A stretch of DNA of 64,000 bases from contig NZ_JAHDTI010000013.1 of the NCBI RefSeq assembly GCF_018531495.1, forward strand, positions 124,001-188,000, in the 5' to 3' direction. The notes beneath the pieces were generated by a model that was given only the letters and a program-made list of their open reading frames with translations, was not told the DNA's origin and ran no database searches. The translations under genes were made by a program, and so were the position numbers. Shown here in pieces: positions 24,306 through 32,145 of the stretch; position 1 is the stretch's first letter, and each line of letters begins with the position of its first letter. This DNA is from Nonomuraea sediminis (GTDB taxonomy: Bacteria; Actinomycetota; Actinomycetes; Streptosporangiales; Streptosporangiaceae).

Positions 24306-24944
24306 TCAGAAGGCGCTGATGGTGGCGGGAGCGCGTTCGGCTCGGCTGAGGGTTCTGATGACGGCTGTGGCGCCATGCCTGTGTACGGCGAGCCGAGCGA
24401 GCAGATCCACCACCGGGTCGATCACGGTGGAAGGCAGGGCGGGAGTCTCGAGGCCGACGCTGGAGGCCAGGTCGTCGGCGTGGACGACGAGCTCCATCAC
24501 GCGGGTGAGCAGGAAGTCGTCCAGCCGCAGCGACCATCCTGACGAGGCGATGTGGACGATCCGGTCGTCTGGCTGGGCGGGCAGCGCGGTCCGCTGGGCG
24601 GCCAGCAGCGTTTCGGTCCTGGCCGCCACCGCGGCGGGTCCTTCCTTGGCCGCCGCCTCGCCGGCCTGGCGGATGCCGACGTTGCTCTCGTGATCGAGAC
24701 CCGCCTGGACCCAGGCGGAGCGGGCGTAGTGCTCGAGCAGCGGGATCGGGTCGACGTCCTGCTCGGTGCCGGGTAGGAGGGCCTCCACGCGGACCAGTTG
24801 GTGTGCCAGGTGTCCCGCCAGCCCCGCGACGCTGAACTCCAGCAGCGCGCTGGGCTTGTCCCACGCCGCGGCGACGGCCGGGTCGCGCAGGAGCGCGACA
24901 GCCGAGGACGCAGCGACGAGATAGGACTCCCGAATCTCACCCAT
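24306..24944 (-). CDS. mycothiol-dependent maleylpyruvate isomerase-like (DinB fold) protein
   Basis: A 212-residue protein with the N-terminal four-helix DinB/MDMPI fold. HLAHQLVRVEALL and ELVVHADDLASSVGL carry the histidines that bind the divalent metal in this family. Members use mycothiol as cofactor in actinomycetes; the reaction of this one is unknown. GGAGGAAGG gives a good ribosome binding site. Probably its own unit, 20 bp before the end of the SMR gene on the same strand. Confidence 0.78.
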   Translation of the reverse strand: MGEIRESYLVAASSAVALLRDPAVAAAWDKPSALLEFSVAGLAGHLAHQLVRVEALLPGTEQDVDPIPLLEHYARSAWVQAGLDHESNVGIRQAGEAAAKEGPAAVAARTETLLAAQRTALPAQPDDRIVHIASSGWSLRLDDFLLTRVMELVVHADDLASSVGLETPALPSTVIDPVVDLLARLAVHRHGATAVIRTLSRAERAPATISAF

Positions 24945-24964
24945 TCGCGGCCCTTCCTCCGGTT

Positions 24965-25279
24965 TCAGGTGGTTACTCGCGCCAAGACTATCCCCCCGAC
25001 AATCAGCGCGAGAGCCGCCATCCTTCCCACGGAAACGGGGTCGTCGTTGAGCAGGATCCCCAGCGTGATCGCGCCGACGGCGCCGATTCCCGTGAACACC
25101 GCGTAGGACGTGCCGACGGGGAGCGTGTTCATCGCGTAGGACAGCAGCAGTACCGCGGCCGCCATCAGGACGAGCGAGATGATGGTCGGGACGGGCTTGG
25201 TGAAGTTCTGGGTGGGCTTGATGCTCTGCGACCAGGCCACCTCCACCAGGCCCGCGAGGAACAGGACGAGCCAGTTCAC
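24965..25279 (-). CDS. SMR family multidrug efflux protein
   Basis: A 104-residue four-helix small multidrug resistance protein (EmrE/SugE group). WLVLFLAGLVEVAWSQSIKP contains the essential membrane glutamate (Glu13). SYAVFTGIGAVGAITLGILL fits helix 3. Such proteins exchange protons for cations or guanidinium compounds. The Glu-Val-Ala-Trp context is closer to the guanidinium-exporter (SugE/Gdx) branch than to EmrE. GTG at 25279 overlaps the stop of the azoreductase gene, so the two are coupled. Confidence 0.9.
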   Translation of the reverse strand: MNWLVLFLAGLVEVAWSQSIKPTQNFTKPVPTIISLVLMAAAVLLLSYAMNTLPVGTSYAVFTGIGAVGAITLGILLNDDPVSVGRMAALALIVGGIVLARVTT

Positions 25280-25908
25280 CGGGTCACCTCCGCAAGTGCC
25301 GCCTGGCGCGAGTGCTCGTGCTTGTCCCGCAGGTGCGCGATGGCCGGGTCGAGCAGGGAGTTGGTCAGCTCGGTGTGGATGAACGTGACGTCCTCCACCG
25401 CGAAGTGGCCCTTGAAGAAGTCGCGCAGGTAGCGCTCCTCGTGGTCGACGGGCTCGCGCGGCGTGCCAGGTCCGTAGGCGCCGCCCCGCGCGCCGGTCAC
25501 CACGAACGAGCGGCCCTTCAGCGACATCTTGGGGAAGGTGATCTGGTCCAGCCAGGCCTTCAGCGACGACGGGATCGAGAAGTTGTACATCGGGGTCCCG
25601 ATGAGCACCACGTCGGCGGCCACCACCTCGTCGAGCATCGGCTTCAGCGTCGTCCACGCCTCCTCCTGGGCGGGGGTGCGGACGGCCTCGCCGTACCGGG
25701 AGATGTCGGTGATCTCGTGGGCGAGCACGTAGTCGCACAGCTCGGTCCAGGCCTCGGTGATGTGGGGCACAGGGTCGGCGGCCAGGTCGCGGTAGACGTA
25801 GCCGGCGTCGGGGTGGGCGGCGCGCCAGGTGGTGGCGTAGGCCTTCGACAGCTCGCGCGAGAACGACTTACGGCGGGCGCTGGCGTCGAGGTGCAAGAGG
25901 TTGCTCAT
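25276..25908 (-). CDS. azoR: FMN-dependent NADH-azoreductase
   Basis: A 210-residue flavodoxin-like oxidoreductase. LLHLDASARRKSFSRELSK is the phosphate-binding loop with the SxRxxxS pattern. DVVLIGTPMYNFSIPSSLKA and FVVTGARGGAYGPGTPRE are the other AzoR signatures. It reduces azo dyes and quinones with NADH. AAGGAG precedes the ATG. It forms an operon with the SMR pump, and two operator palindromes in the gap to the divergent TetR gene point to joint induction. Confidence 0.92.
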   Translation of the reverse strand: MSNLLHLDASARRKSFSRELSKAYATTWRAAHPDAGYVYRDLAADPVPHITEAWTELCDYVLAHEITDISRYGEAVRTPAQEEAWTTLKPMLDEVVAADVVLIGTPMYNFSIPSSLKAWLDQITFPKMSLKGRSFVVTGARGGAYGPGTPREPVDHEERYLRDFFKGHFAVEDVTFIHTELTNSLLDPAIAHLRDKHEHSRQAALAEVTR

Positions 25909-25923
25909 GATCTCTCCTTATGT

Positions 25924-25972
25924 GGACACTGTGTCCGGTTGAGAGCATAAGCGATAAGCGGACATGGTGTCC
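25924..25972. promoter_or_regulatory. paired TetR operators
   Basis: GGACAC-T-GTGTCC at 25924-25936 and GGACA-TGG-TGTCC at 25960-25972 are two copies of the same palindrome, 36 bp apart, between azoR and the divergent TetR gene. Their spacing suits cooperative binding of two dimers. Confidence 0.72.
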
Positions 25973-25988
25973 ACATATACTCGGATGC

Positions 25989-26549
25989 ATGGAAAGAGCA
26001 GACGCCGCGCGCAACCGCGCACGGATCCTGGAGGCCGCCGCGGAGCTGTTCGCGGCCAGGTCGCCGCAGGACGTGACGATGGACGACATCGCCAAGGCGG
26101 CCGGAGTGGGGCGCGGGACCCTGTACCGCCGCTACCCGGACCGGGCCTCGATCGCGGTGGCGCTGCTCGACGCGCACGAGAGCGCGCTACAGGAAAAGCT
26201 CCTACGCGGGGATCCTCCACTCGGTCCCGGCGCGCCCCCGGCCGAACGCCTGGCCGCCTTCTACGCGGCCATGGTGGAGCTCCTGGAGAACCACGCCCAC
26301 CTGGTCCTGGGTGCGGAGGTGGGGCGCACGCGCTTCGAGACGGGCGCGTACGGCTTCTGGCGCGTCCACGTCCGCTCGCTCCTGGTCGCCGCGGGCACCC
26401 CCGACCCCGACGCGCTGGTGGACACCCTCCTCGCGCCCCTGGCCCCCGACGTCTACCGCTACCAGCGCACCGACCGCGCCCTCACCCCCGACCAGATCAC
26501 CGGGGCACTGACCCGCCTGACGCGGGTGCTCGACGTCAGGACGTGCTGA
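25989..26549 (+). CDS. TetR/AcrR family regulator of azoR-SMR
   Basis: A 186-residue repressor. DAARNRARILEAAAELFAAR then VTMDDIAKAAGVGRGTLYRR forms the DNA-binding domain. The C-terminal domain includes HAHLVLGAEVGRTRFETGAY. It is divergent from the azoreductase-SMR operon across two matching palindromes, so it probably represses that operon and itself. The last 14 bp overlap the convergent PRPP synthetase gene. Confidence 0.87.
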   Translation: MERADAARNRARILEAAAELFAARSPQDVTMDDIAKAAGVGRGTLYRRYPDRASIAVALLDAHESALQEKLLRGDPPLGPGAPPAERLAAFYAAMVELLENHAHLVLGAEVGRTRFETGAYGFWRVHVRSLLVAAGTPDPDALVDTLLAPLAPDVYRYQRTDRALTPDQITGALTRLTRVLDVRTC

Positions 26550-27474
26550 ACAGGGAGCTGACGGATTCGCCGTCGTGGATGCGGCGCATGGCCTCGGCCA
26601 GGGCCGGGGCGATCGACAGGATCGTGAGCTTGTCGCTGGGCTTGGGCGGCGGGACCGTGTTGGTGGCGACGATCTCCAGGACCTCCGGGTGGTTGCCGAG
26701 GCGCTCGACGGCGCCGCCGGCGAACAGGCCGTGCGTGCAGGCGACCCGCACCGACCTGGCGCCCCGCTCCCGCAGGCGGCCGAGGAGCTCGATGACCGTG
26801 CTGCCCTTGGCGATCTCGTCGTCGAGGATGATCACGTCCTTGCCCGTCACGTCGCCGATCACCGAGCTGATCACCACGCGGTCGTCGGGGAAGCGCTGCT
26901 TGGCGCCCACGGCCACGTCGGCGCCGAGCATGCGGGCGAAGGCCGCCGCCTCCTTGGCGTTGCCCAGGTCGGGCGAGACGACCACGGTGTTGGACAGGTC
27001 GTACTGGCGGAAGTGGGCGGCCAGCTCGCGCAGCGCGTGCAGGTGGTCGACGGGGACGCTGAAGAAGCCGTGCACCTGCGGGGAGTGCAGCGTCATGGTC
27101 AGCACCCTGCTCGCGCCCGCCGCCACCAGCAGGTCGGCCACCAGCCTGGCCCCGATCGAGATGCGCGGCGCGTCCTTCTTGTCCGACCGGGCGTAGGCGT
27201 AGTGCGGCATCACCACGGTGGTGCGGGCGGCCGAGGCGCCCCTGGCGGCGTCCAGCATCAGCAGCAGCTCGACCAGGTGCTCCTGCACCGGCGGCACCAG
27301 CGGCTGGATCAGGAAGACGTCCCGCTCACGGCAGTTGGCCTGCAACTGCACCTCGAGCACGTCGTTGGCGAACCGGTCGATCTTGACAGAGTGGAGCGGA
27401 GTGTCCAGCTGGGCGCAGATCTCCTCTGCCAGCTCGGGGTGTGCACTGCCGCTGAATACCGTGATGTCCCGCAC
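26536..27474 (-). CDS. ribose-phosphate pyrophosphokinase, divergent paralogue
   Basis: A 312-residue PRPP synthetase homologue that would make PRPP from ribose 5-phosphate and ATP. FANDVLEVQLQANCRERDVF, MPHYAYARSDKKDAPRISIG and VVSPDLGNAKEAAAFA follow the family order. The PRPP loop reads DVIILDDEIAKGSTVIELL, whereas typical enzymes have DDMIDTGGT: the second acidic residue and the GG are changed. GTG start at 27474. It is not linked to glmU, where the housekeeping prs of actinomycetes usually lies, so this is likely a second copy with altered kinetics or role. Confidence 0.85.
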   Translation of the reverse strand: MRDITVFSGSAHPELAEEICAQLDTPLHSVKIDRFANDVLEVQLQANCRERDVFLIQPLVPPVQEHLVELLLMLDAARGASAARTTVVMPHYAYARSDKKDAPRISIGARLVADLLVAAGASRVLTMTLHSPQVHGFFSVPVDHLHALRELAAHFRQYDLSNTVVVSPDLGNAKEAAAFARMLGADVAVGAKQRFPDDRVVISSVIGDVTGKDVIILDDEIAKGSTVIELLGRLRERGARSVRVACTHGLFAGGAVERLGNHPEVLEIVATNTVPPPKPSDKLTILSIAPALAEAMRRIHDGESVSSLFSTS

Positions 27475-27492
27475 GATTCACAAAGGATAGCT

Positions 27493-27966
27493 TCACGGGC
27501 TCGCATAGTGATGCACCAGGGCGGGTAACCCCGCACTGTCGAGCCACCGTGCCCTTGTGCTGCACACCCGGCGCCACCCTGCCCGTTCGTAGAACGCGAT
27601 GGCGGCCGTGCCCTCGTGCGACACCTCCAGCGTCAGCCGCTCCCCGCTTTCCGACGCGGTGTCGAGCAGCCGGGCGGCGAGCCCGGTGCCGCGGGCGGCC
27701 GGGGTGACGAACAGCCGCGTCAGCGCCTTCCCCGTGGACGAGCCGAGCGCCTCCGCCACGGCCGGTTCGAGGGTTTCCGCACGGGCGATCCCGACGTGCC
27801 CGACCACGGCGCCGGAGACCGCCACCCAGGCCTGGATCAGATCACCGGGCGTGAGCCAGCGGCGCGGGTCGTCGGGCCAGTCGACCGGGTAGCGGTCGGC
27901 GGCCTGGACCTGGCGCAGGGCGCTGACGCAGGCCTCGAGGTCGTGAGCGGTGCGCGGGCGGATCAC
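27493..27966 (-). CDS. GNAT family N-acetyltransferase
   Basis: A 157-residue acetyltransferase. LTRLFVTPAARGTGLAARLL is motif A with the acetyl-CoA pyrophosphate loop (ARGTGLA), and GTAAIAFYERAGWRR is motif B. The substrate is unknown. GTG at 27966 overlaps the TGA of the HAD gene upstream, so it is the second gene of a two-gene unit. Confidence 0.85.
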   Translation of the reverse strand: MIRPRTAHDLEACVSALRQVQAADRYPVDWPDDPRRWLTPGDLIQAWVAVSGAVVGHVGIARAETLEPAVAEALGSSTGKALTRLFVTPAARGTGLAARLLDTASESGERLTLEVSHEGTAAIAFYERAGWRRVCSTRARWLDSAGLPALVHHYASP

Positions 27967-28598
27967 AGCAGCTCGGGCGTCAGGGCGTCGAGGCCGGGCA
28001 GGACGCGCCAGGCCATCGCCAGGGCGTCGGGGGCAGGAGGGTAGGCGGGGTGCGGGATGGCGATCACGCGCATGCCGGCGGCGTGGGCCGAGCGGAGGCC
28101 GTTGCTCGAGTCCTCCACGGCCAGGCACCTGTCAGGGGCGACGCCGAGATGGGAGGCGGCTTCCAGGTAACCGTCGGGGGCGGGCTTGCCGCGGGCCACC
28201 TCCTCCGTCGAGACGGTGGCCGCGAAGTACTCGCCGAGGCCGGTCACCGACAGCACCACGTCGATCAGCCGCCGCGGCGAGGAACTGGCCAGGCCGACGG
28301 GTACCGCGGCGGCCATGCGCTTGACGGCCTCGACCGCGCCGGGAAGCAGCGGGACCCCGGCGGCGTAGCGGGCGGCCATCTCGTCGACCACCCCGCGCGC
28401 GATCTCGGGCGGCGACTGCCGTACCCCCAGAGAGTGCAGGTAGGAGGCCCACTCCGAGGTGCTCATGCCCATCAGGCGCGACTGGGTGTCGGGCTGCCAG
28501 GTGCCGCCGTGGTCGGCCACGTAGGCCCGGCGCACCGACTCCCAGACGGGCTCGGAGTCGACGAGGACGCCGTCGAGGTCGAAAACACACGCTTCCAC
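27963..28598 (-). CDS. HAD family phosphatase (beta-phosphoglucomutase-like)
   Basis: A 211-residue HAD hydrolase with a cap. Motif I is CVFDLDGVLVDSEPVWE, motif II VGLASSSPRR, motif III GKPAPDGYLEAA and motif IV CLAVEDSSNGLRSAHAAGM. This is the order found in beta-phosphoglucomutases and small sugar-phosphate phosphatases. It overlaps the GNAT gene by four bases, and the pair may act on related metabolites, but nothing links them mechanistically. Confidence 0.88.
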   Translation of the reverse strand: MEACVFDLDGVLVDSEPVWESVRRAYVADHGGTWQPDTQSRLMGMSTSEWASYLHSLGVRQSPPEIARGVVDEMAARYAAGVPLLPGAVEAVKRMAAAVPVGLASSSPRRLIDVVLSVTGLGEYFAATVSTEEVARGKPAPDGYLEAASHLGVAPDRCLAVEDSSNGLRSAHAAGMRVIAIPHPAYPPAPDALAMAWRVLPGLDALTPELL

Positions 28599-28628
28599 CC
28601 GATCAGCTAATCACACCGCCTCGGCGGG

Positions 28629-29912
28629 CTAGCGAGACCTGCCTCTGGCTGCTGCGGAGAGTCTGAACGCCAGGTAGCCCAGCAGCCCGAGCCCGCCCGC
28701 CGCGGCGGCGAGGGTGAGGCGCTGGCGGCTGATGCGCCGCTTGATGTCGGAGTAGGGGACCGTGGAGAAGGAGACCAGCTCGTAGCGCGACACGTAGCGG
28801 CCGGGCAGCAGCCGTTCGAGCGCGTGCTCGAACCGCTTGCCCGCCAGGAAGGCGCGGGAGGCGACCCGGTCGCGCATCTCGACGAAGTTGTCCAGCGCCA
28901 GGTCGGCGATCGTGTCGGCGTTGGGCTTGCGCCGCCGCTCGTACAGCTCCAGCGCGGCAGGGAAGTCGTCGCCCGTCTCGTCCAGGCAGCGGTCCAGCTC
29001 GACGCAGTCCTCGAACCCGCAGTTGGCCCCCTGGCCGTAGAAGGGCACGATGGCGTGCGCCGCGTCGCCCACCAGGCCGATCGTCACCTCGTCAGCGGTC
29101 AGCTGCCACGGCGAGCAGCGTACGGTGACCAGATGCCCGACCGGGTTGGCGGCGAAGTCGGCGGCCAGGTCAGGCATGACGGCGTCGGGGTAGTGGCGGG
29201 TGAAGTACGACAGCGGATCGGGCAGGTCGAAGTCCGCGGACGGCCAGAACAGCGTGCAGGTGAACGAGTCGTCCGGGTTCGGCAGCGCGATCATCATGGA
29301 CGAGCCGCGCGGCCAGATGTGCAGCGCGCCAGGATCCAGGCCCGACCCCGGCGGGATGGTCAACTCCTTGTAGCCGTAGTCCAGGTAGTCCTGGCTGTAG
29401 TTCACGCCGGGCAGCCCGCGCAGCCGCTCGCGCACCGCGCTGTAGGCGCCGTCGGCGCCGAGCACGACCTGCGCCTTCTCCTTGATGGAGCCGTTGAACT
29501 CGAGCTCGCCGCCGGAGATCCCCGTCAGGCGGTGGTCGAAGCGGACCGTGACGCCCGGCAGTTCCAGCGCCGCCTCCAGCAGGAGCCGGTTGAGCGCGCC
29601 GCGGCCGATCGAGTTGATCGCCTGCCGGCCGTCGGCGCTGTAGTGCTGGAACGTCAGCGTGCCGTCCACGGCGTGCATCATCCTGCCGCGCATCGGCAGC
29701 GCCTCGGCCAGCACGCGGTCGGCCAGCCCGACCCGGCGCAGCGCGTCCAGGCCGCGCTCGGAGATGGCCAGGTTGATCGACCGGCCCTTGTCCTCCTGGC
29801 CGGTGCGCGGGTCGGGGCGGCGCTCGTAGAGCGTGACCTCGTGGCCGCGGCGGGCCAGGAAGCAGGTCAGCAGGCAGCCGACCAGGCCGGCGCCGATGAC
29901 GGTGACCTCCAT
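28629..29912 (-). CDS. kmo: kynurenine 3-monooxygenase
   Basis: A 427-residue flavin monooxygenase. VTVIGAGLVGCLLTCFLARR binds FAD. EDKGRSINLAISERGLDAL is the kynurenine monooxygenase signature. VTIGLVGDAAHAIVPFYGQG is the GD motif. FEDCVELDRCL and the C-terminal hydrophobic helix (LTLAAAAGGLGLLGYLAF) also fit, as eukaryotic and some bacterial enzymes end in a membrane anchor. It converts kynurenine to 3-hydroxykynurenine with NADPH and oxygen. GAGGAG precedes the ATG, eleven bases after the stop of the tryptophan dioxygenase gene. Confidence 0.92.
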   Translation of the reverse strand: MEVTVIGAGLVGCLLTCFLARRGHEVTLYERRPDPRTGQEDKGRSINLAISERGLDALRRVGLADRVLAEALPMRGRMMHAVDGTLTFQHYSADGRQAINSIGRGALNRLLLEAALELPGVTVRFDHRLTGISGGELEFNGSIKEKAQVVLGADGAYSAVRERLRGLPGVNYSQDYLDYGYKELTIPPGSGLDPGALHIWPRGSSMMIALPNPDDSFTCTLFWPSADFDLPDPLSYFTRHYPDAVMPDLAADFAANPVGHLVTVRCSPWQLTADEVTIGLVGDAAHAIVPFYGQGANCGFEDCVELDRCLDETGDDFPAALELYERRRKPNADTIADLALDNFVEMRDRVASRAFLAGKRFEHALERLLPGRYVSRYELVSFSTVPYSDIKRRISRQRLTLAAAAGGLGLLGYLAFRLSAAARGRSR

Positions 29913-29922
29913 GGGGGGCTCC

Positions 29923-30696
29923 TCACAGGTGGGTGCGGGCGGACCACAGCTCGGGGAAGACGTCGCGCCTGGCGCTCTGCTCCAGGAAGCGCACACCGTT
30001 GGAGCCGCCTGTGCCGGGCTTGCCGCCCATCGAGCGGCGTACGGCCAGCACGTGCCGGTAGCGCCAGTCGGAGAACTGCACGGCCAGCTCGACCAGGGTC
30101 TCGGCCAGCTCGCGCAGGTCCGTGGCGGTGCCGCGGTAGATCGCCAGCCAGGCCGCCTCGACCCGGGGATCCGGCTCGGCGTCCTCGGCGCGGATCTCGG
30201 CGGGCACGTCGAATCCCCGCCTGGCCAGCAGCGCCAGCACCGAGTCGTACAGGCTGGGGGCCTGCATGGCGGCGTGCAGCTCGCCGTACACCTCGGGGAC
30301 GCGCTTGTAGGGGCGCAGCAGCGCGGAGCTCTTGTTGCCGAGCAGGAACTCCACGTGCCGGTACATGGCCGACTGGAATCCCGAGGCCTCGCCGAGCGCC
30401 GGGCGGAAGCGGTTGAACTGGTCGGGCGTGAGCCAGCTGAGCGAGGCCCAGGTGGCGTTGAGCGCCTCGAAGTGCCGCACGCTGCGGCGCAGCGAGAGCG
30501 TGGCCGCCTCGGCGTCGTCGGCGTCGAGCTGGCGCTGAGCAAGGCGCCACTCGGTGCGGAGCAGTCCGAAGTACAGCTCCATGACCTGGGTGGTCACCAG
30601 GAAGGCTGGCTCCTCGGGGGCGTCGGTGAGCGGGTGCTGCAGGCTGTGCAGCGTCGCTGTGCCCACATAGTCGTCGTAGGGCGTGACCATGCCCAC
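29923..30696 (-). CDS. tryptophan 2,3-dioxygenase family protein
   Basis: A 257-residue heme protein. GEASGFQSAMYRHVEFLLGN is the family signature, SDWRYRHVLAVRRSMGG carries the heme ligand (His215), and GKPGTGGSNGVRFL the active-site loop. The enzyme opens the tryptophan indole ring to N-formylkynurenine. The distal active-site histidine (His55 of the Xanthomonas enzyme) aligns with Thr36 in FLVTTQVMELYFG. That residue is not essential in all members, but the change leaves room for altered chemistry. First gene of a unit with kmo, divergent from an Lrp-type regulator. Confidence 0.88.
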   Translation of the reverse strand: MGMVTPYDDYVGTATLHSLQHPLTDAPEEPAFLVTTQVMELYFGLLRTEWRLAQRQLDADDAEAATLSLRRSVRHFEALNATWASLSWLTPDQFNRFRPALGEASGFQSAMYRHVEFLLGNKSSALLRPYKRVPEVYGELHAAMQAPSLYDSVLALLARRGFDVPAEIRAEDAEPDPRVEAAWLAIYRGTATDLRELAETLVELAVQFSDWRYRHVLAVRRSMGGKPGTGGSNGVRFLEQSARRDVFPELWSARTHL

Positions 30697-30811
30697 ATCG
30701 TCGCTGGTTATCGCCGGTCACCACAGGTGCGTTCGATGGTGCATGGCGCGTTCTGGTTTACGATCTGAAGCCATTGAGCGGCTTCGGCTTTGAGAGTCAC
30801 AAGGAGTGACA

Positions 30812-31243
30812 ATGGATGCGATGGATTGGGCCCTTATGGCCGAATTGCAGGCCGATGCCCGGCTTTCTTACAGCGAGCTGTCGCGCAGGGTGCACCTGTC
30901 GGCACCGGCGGTGGCCGAGCGGGTCAGGCGCATGGAGGAATCCGGAATCATCACCGGGTATCACGCGAAGGTGGATCCGGAGCTGGCCGGGCGGCACGTC
31001 CAGGCTGTGATCCGGATGTCGTGCTACGGGCCGCTGTGCGTGCTGCGGGATGAGAATGTGCTGAGCTGGCCGGAGATCCTCCAGGTGGACCGGCTCACCG
31101 GCGACACCTGCTGCCTGCTGCGCGTGACCACCACCTCGATGGTGGAGTTCGAGGCGCTGATCGACCAGCTGGCCCAGCACGGCCAGCCGTCGAGCAGCAT
31201 GATCCTGTCCAGCCCCGTCGCCTGGCGCGCGGTCACCGCCTAG
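30812..31243 (+). CDS. Lrp/AsnC family regulator
   Basis: A 143-residue regulator. DAMDWALMAELQADARLSYS then ELSRRVHLSAPAVAERVRRM is the Lrp helix-turn-helix. The C-terminal RAM domain has ILQVDRLTGDTCCLLRVTTT, the ligand-sensing beta pattern. AAGGAG ends five bases before the ATG at 30812, which decides the start over an overlapping GTG at 30806. Divergent from the tryptophan dioxygenase-kmo unit, so tryptophan or a kynurenine is the plausible effector, which is inference from position. Confidence 0.9.
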   Translation: MDAMDWALMAELQADARLSYSELSRRVHLSAPAVAERVRRMEESGIITGYHAKVDPELAGRHVQAVIRMSCYGPLCVLRDENVLSWPEILQVDRLTGDTCCLLRVTTTSMVEFEALIDQLAQHGQPSSSMILSSPVAWRAVTA

Positions 31244-31305
31244 CGGCCCGCGGACGGCTGAAATCTACAAGACCGTAGCCGCAGGTCAGACCTAGCGTGG
31301 GTGAC

Positions 31306-32145
31306 ATGGATACGAACAAGGCGAAGTCCTTCATGGCAACCCACGCCCGCATCCTCGACCGGCACCGCTTCAGGGTGCTCATGGGTGAGGGCGACCCGGC
31401 CGCCACACTGGCGGCGCTGGAGGCCTACCGCAATCCTGACGGCGGGTACGGCTGGGGGCTCGAGCCCGACCTGCGCGCGGGGGAGAGCCAGCCGGGCGGC
31501 GCGCTGCACGCCTTCGAGGTGTTCGAGGACGTTCCCTCGCCGCGGGCGCTCGAGCTGTGCGACTGGCTGGCGTCGGTCACGCTGCCCGACGGCGGGCTGC
31601 CGTTCGCGCTGCCGGTCAGCGATCCCGCCGGCTGCGCGCCCTGGTGGGCGAGCGCCGACCCCACCGTGTCCTCGCTGCAGATCACCTCGATCGTCGCGGC
31701 GACCGCGCACCGTGTGCCGGCTGTGGCCGGGCATCCGTGGCTGGCCCGCGCCACCGAGTACTGCAGGTCGGCCATCGCCGCGCTGGACGAGATGCCGCAC
31801 TCGCTGGTGCTGTCCTTCGCGGTCCGCTTCCTCGACACCGTGGGCGACGCCGACCTGCTGGCCAAGCTGGGCAGGTTCATCCCCGCCGACGGGCGGGTGC
31901 ACGTGGCGGGCGGCACCGAGGAGGAGTACGTCCGGCCGCTCGACTTCGCCCCCTACCCCGACGGCCCCGCCCGCGCTCTGCTCGACCCGGCCGTGGTACG
32001 GGCCGATCTGGACCGGCTGGCCGGCCTGCAGCAGGACGACGGTGGCTGGCCGGTGGAGTACGCCGGCTTCTCCGCTCAGTCGCCGCTGGAGTGGCGCGGC
32101 ATGCTGACGATCAACGCGATCAAGATCCTGCGTCGGAATCGGTGA
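31306..32145 (+). CDS. terpene-cyclase/prenyltransferase-like alpha-alpha toroid protein
   Basis: A 279-residue protein with repeats of the squalene-cyclase type: AYRNPDGGYGWGLEPDL near 40 and LQQDDGGWPVEYAG near 245 are QW-like motifs. No DxDD or DDxxD catalytic motif is visible, so enzymatic activity as a cyclase is doubtful. Such stand-alone toroid proteins are common in actinomycetes with unknown role. ATG at 31306 is taken; a GTG nine bases earlier is possible. It overlaps the convergent polymerase gene by 26 bp. Confidence 0.72.
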   Translation: MDTNKAKSFMATHARILDRHRFRVLMGEGDPAATLAALEAYRNPDGGYGWGLEPDLRAGESQPGGALHAFEVFEDVPSPRALELCDWLASVTLPDGGLPFALPVSDPAGCAPWWASADPTVSSLQITSIVAATAHRVPAVAGHPWLARATEYCRSAIAALDEMPHSLVLSFAVRFLDTVGDADLLAKLGRFIPADGRVHVAGGTEEEYVRPLDFAPYPDGPARALLDPAVVRADLDRLAGLQQDDGGWPVEYAGFSAQSPLEWRGMLTINAIKILRRNR

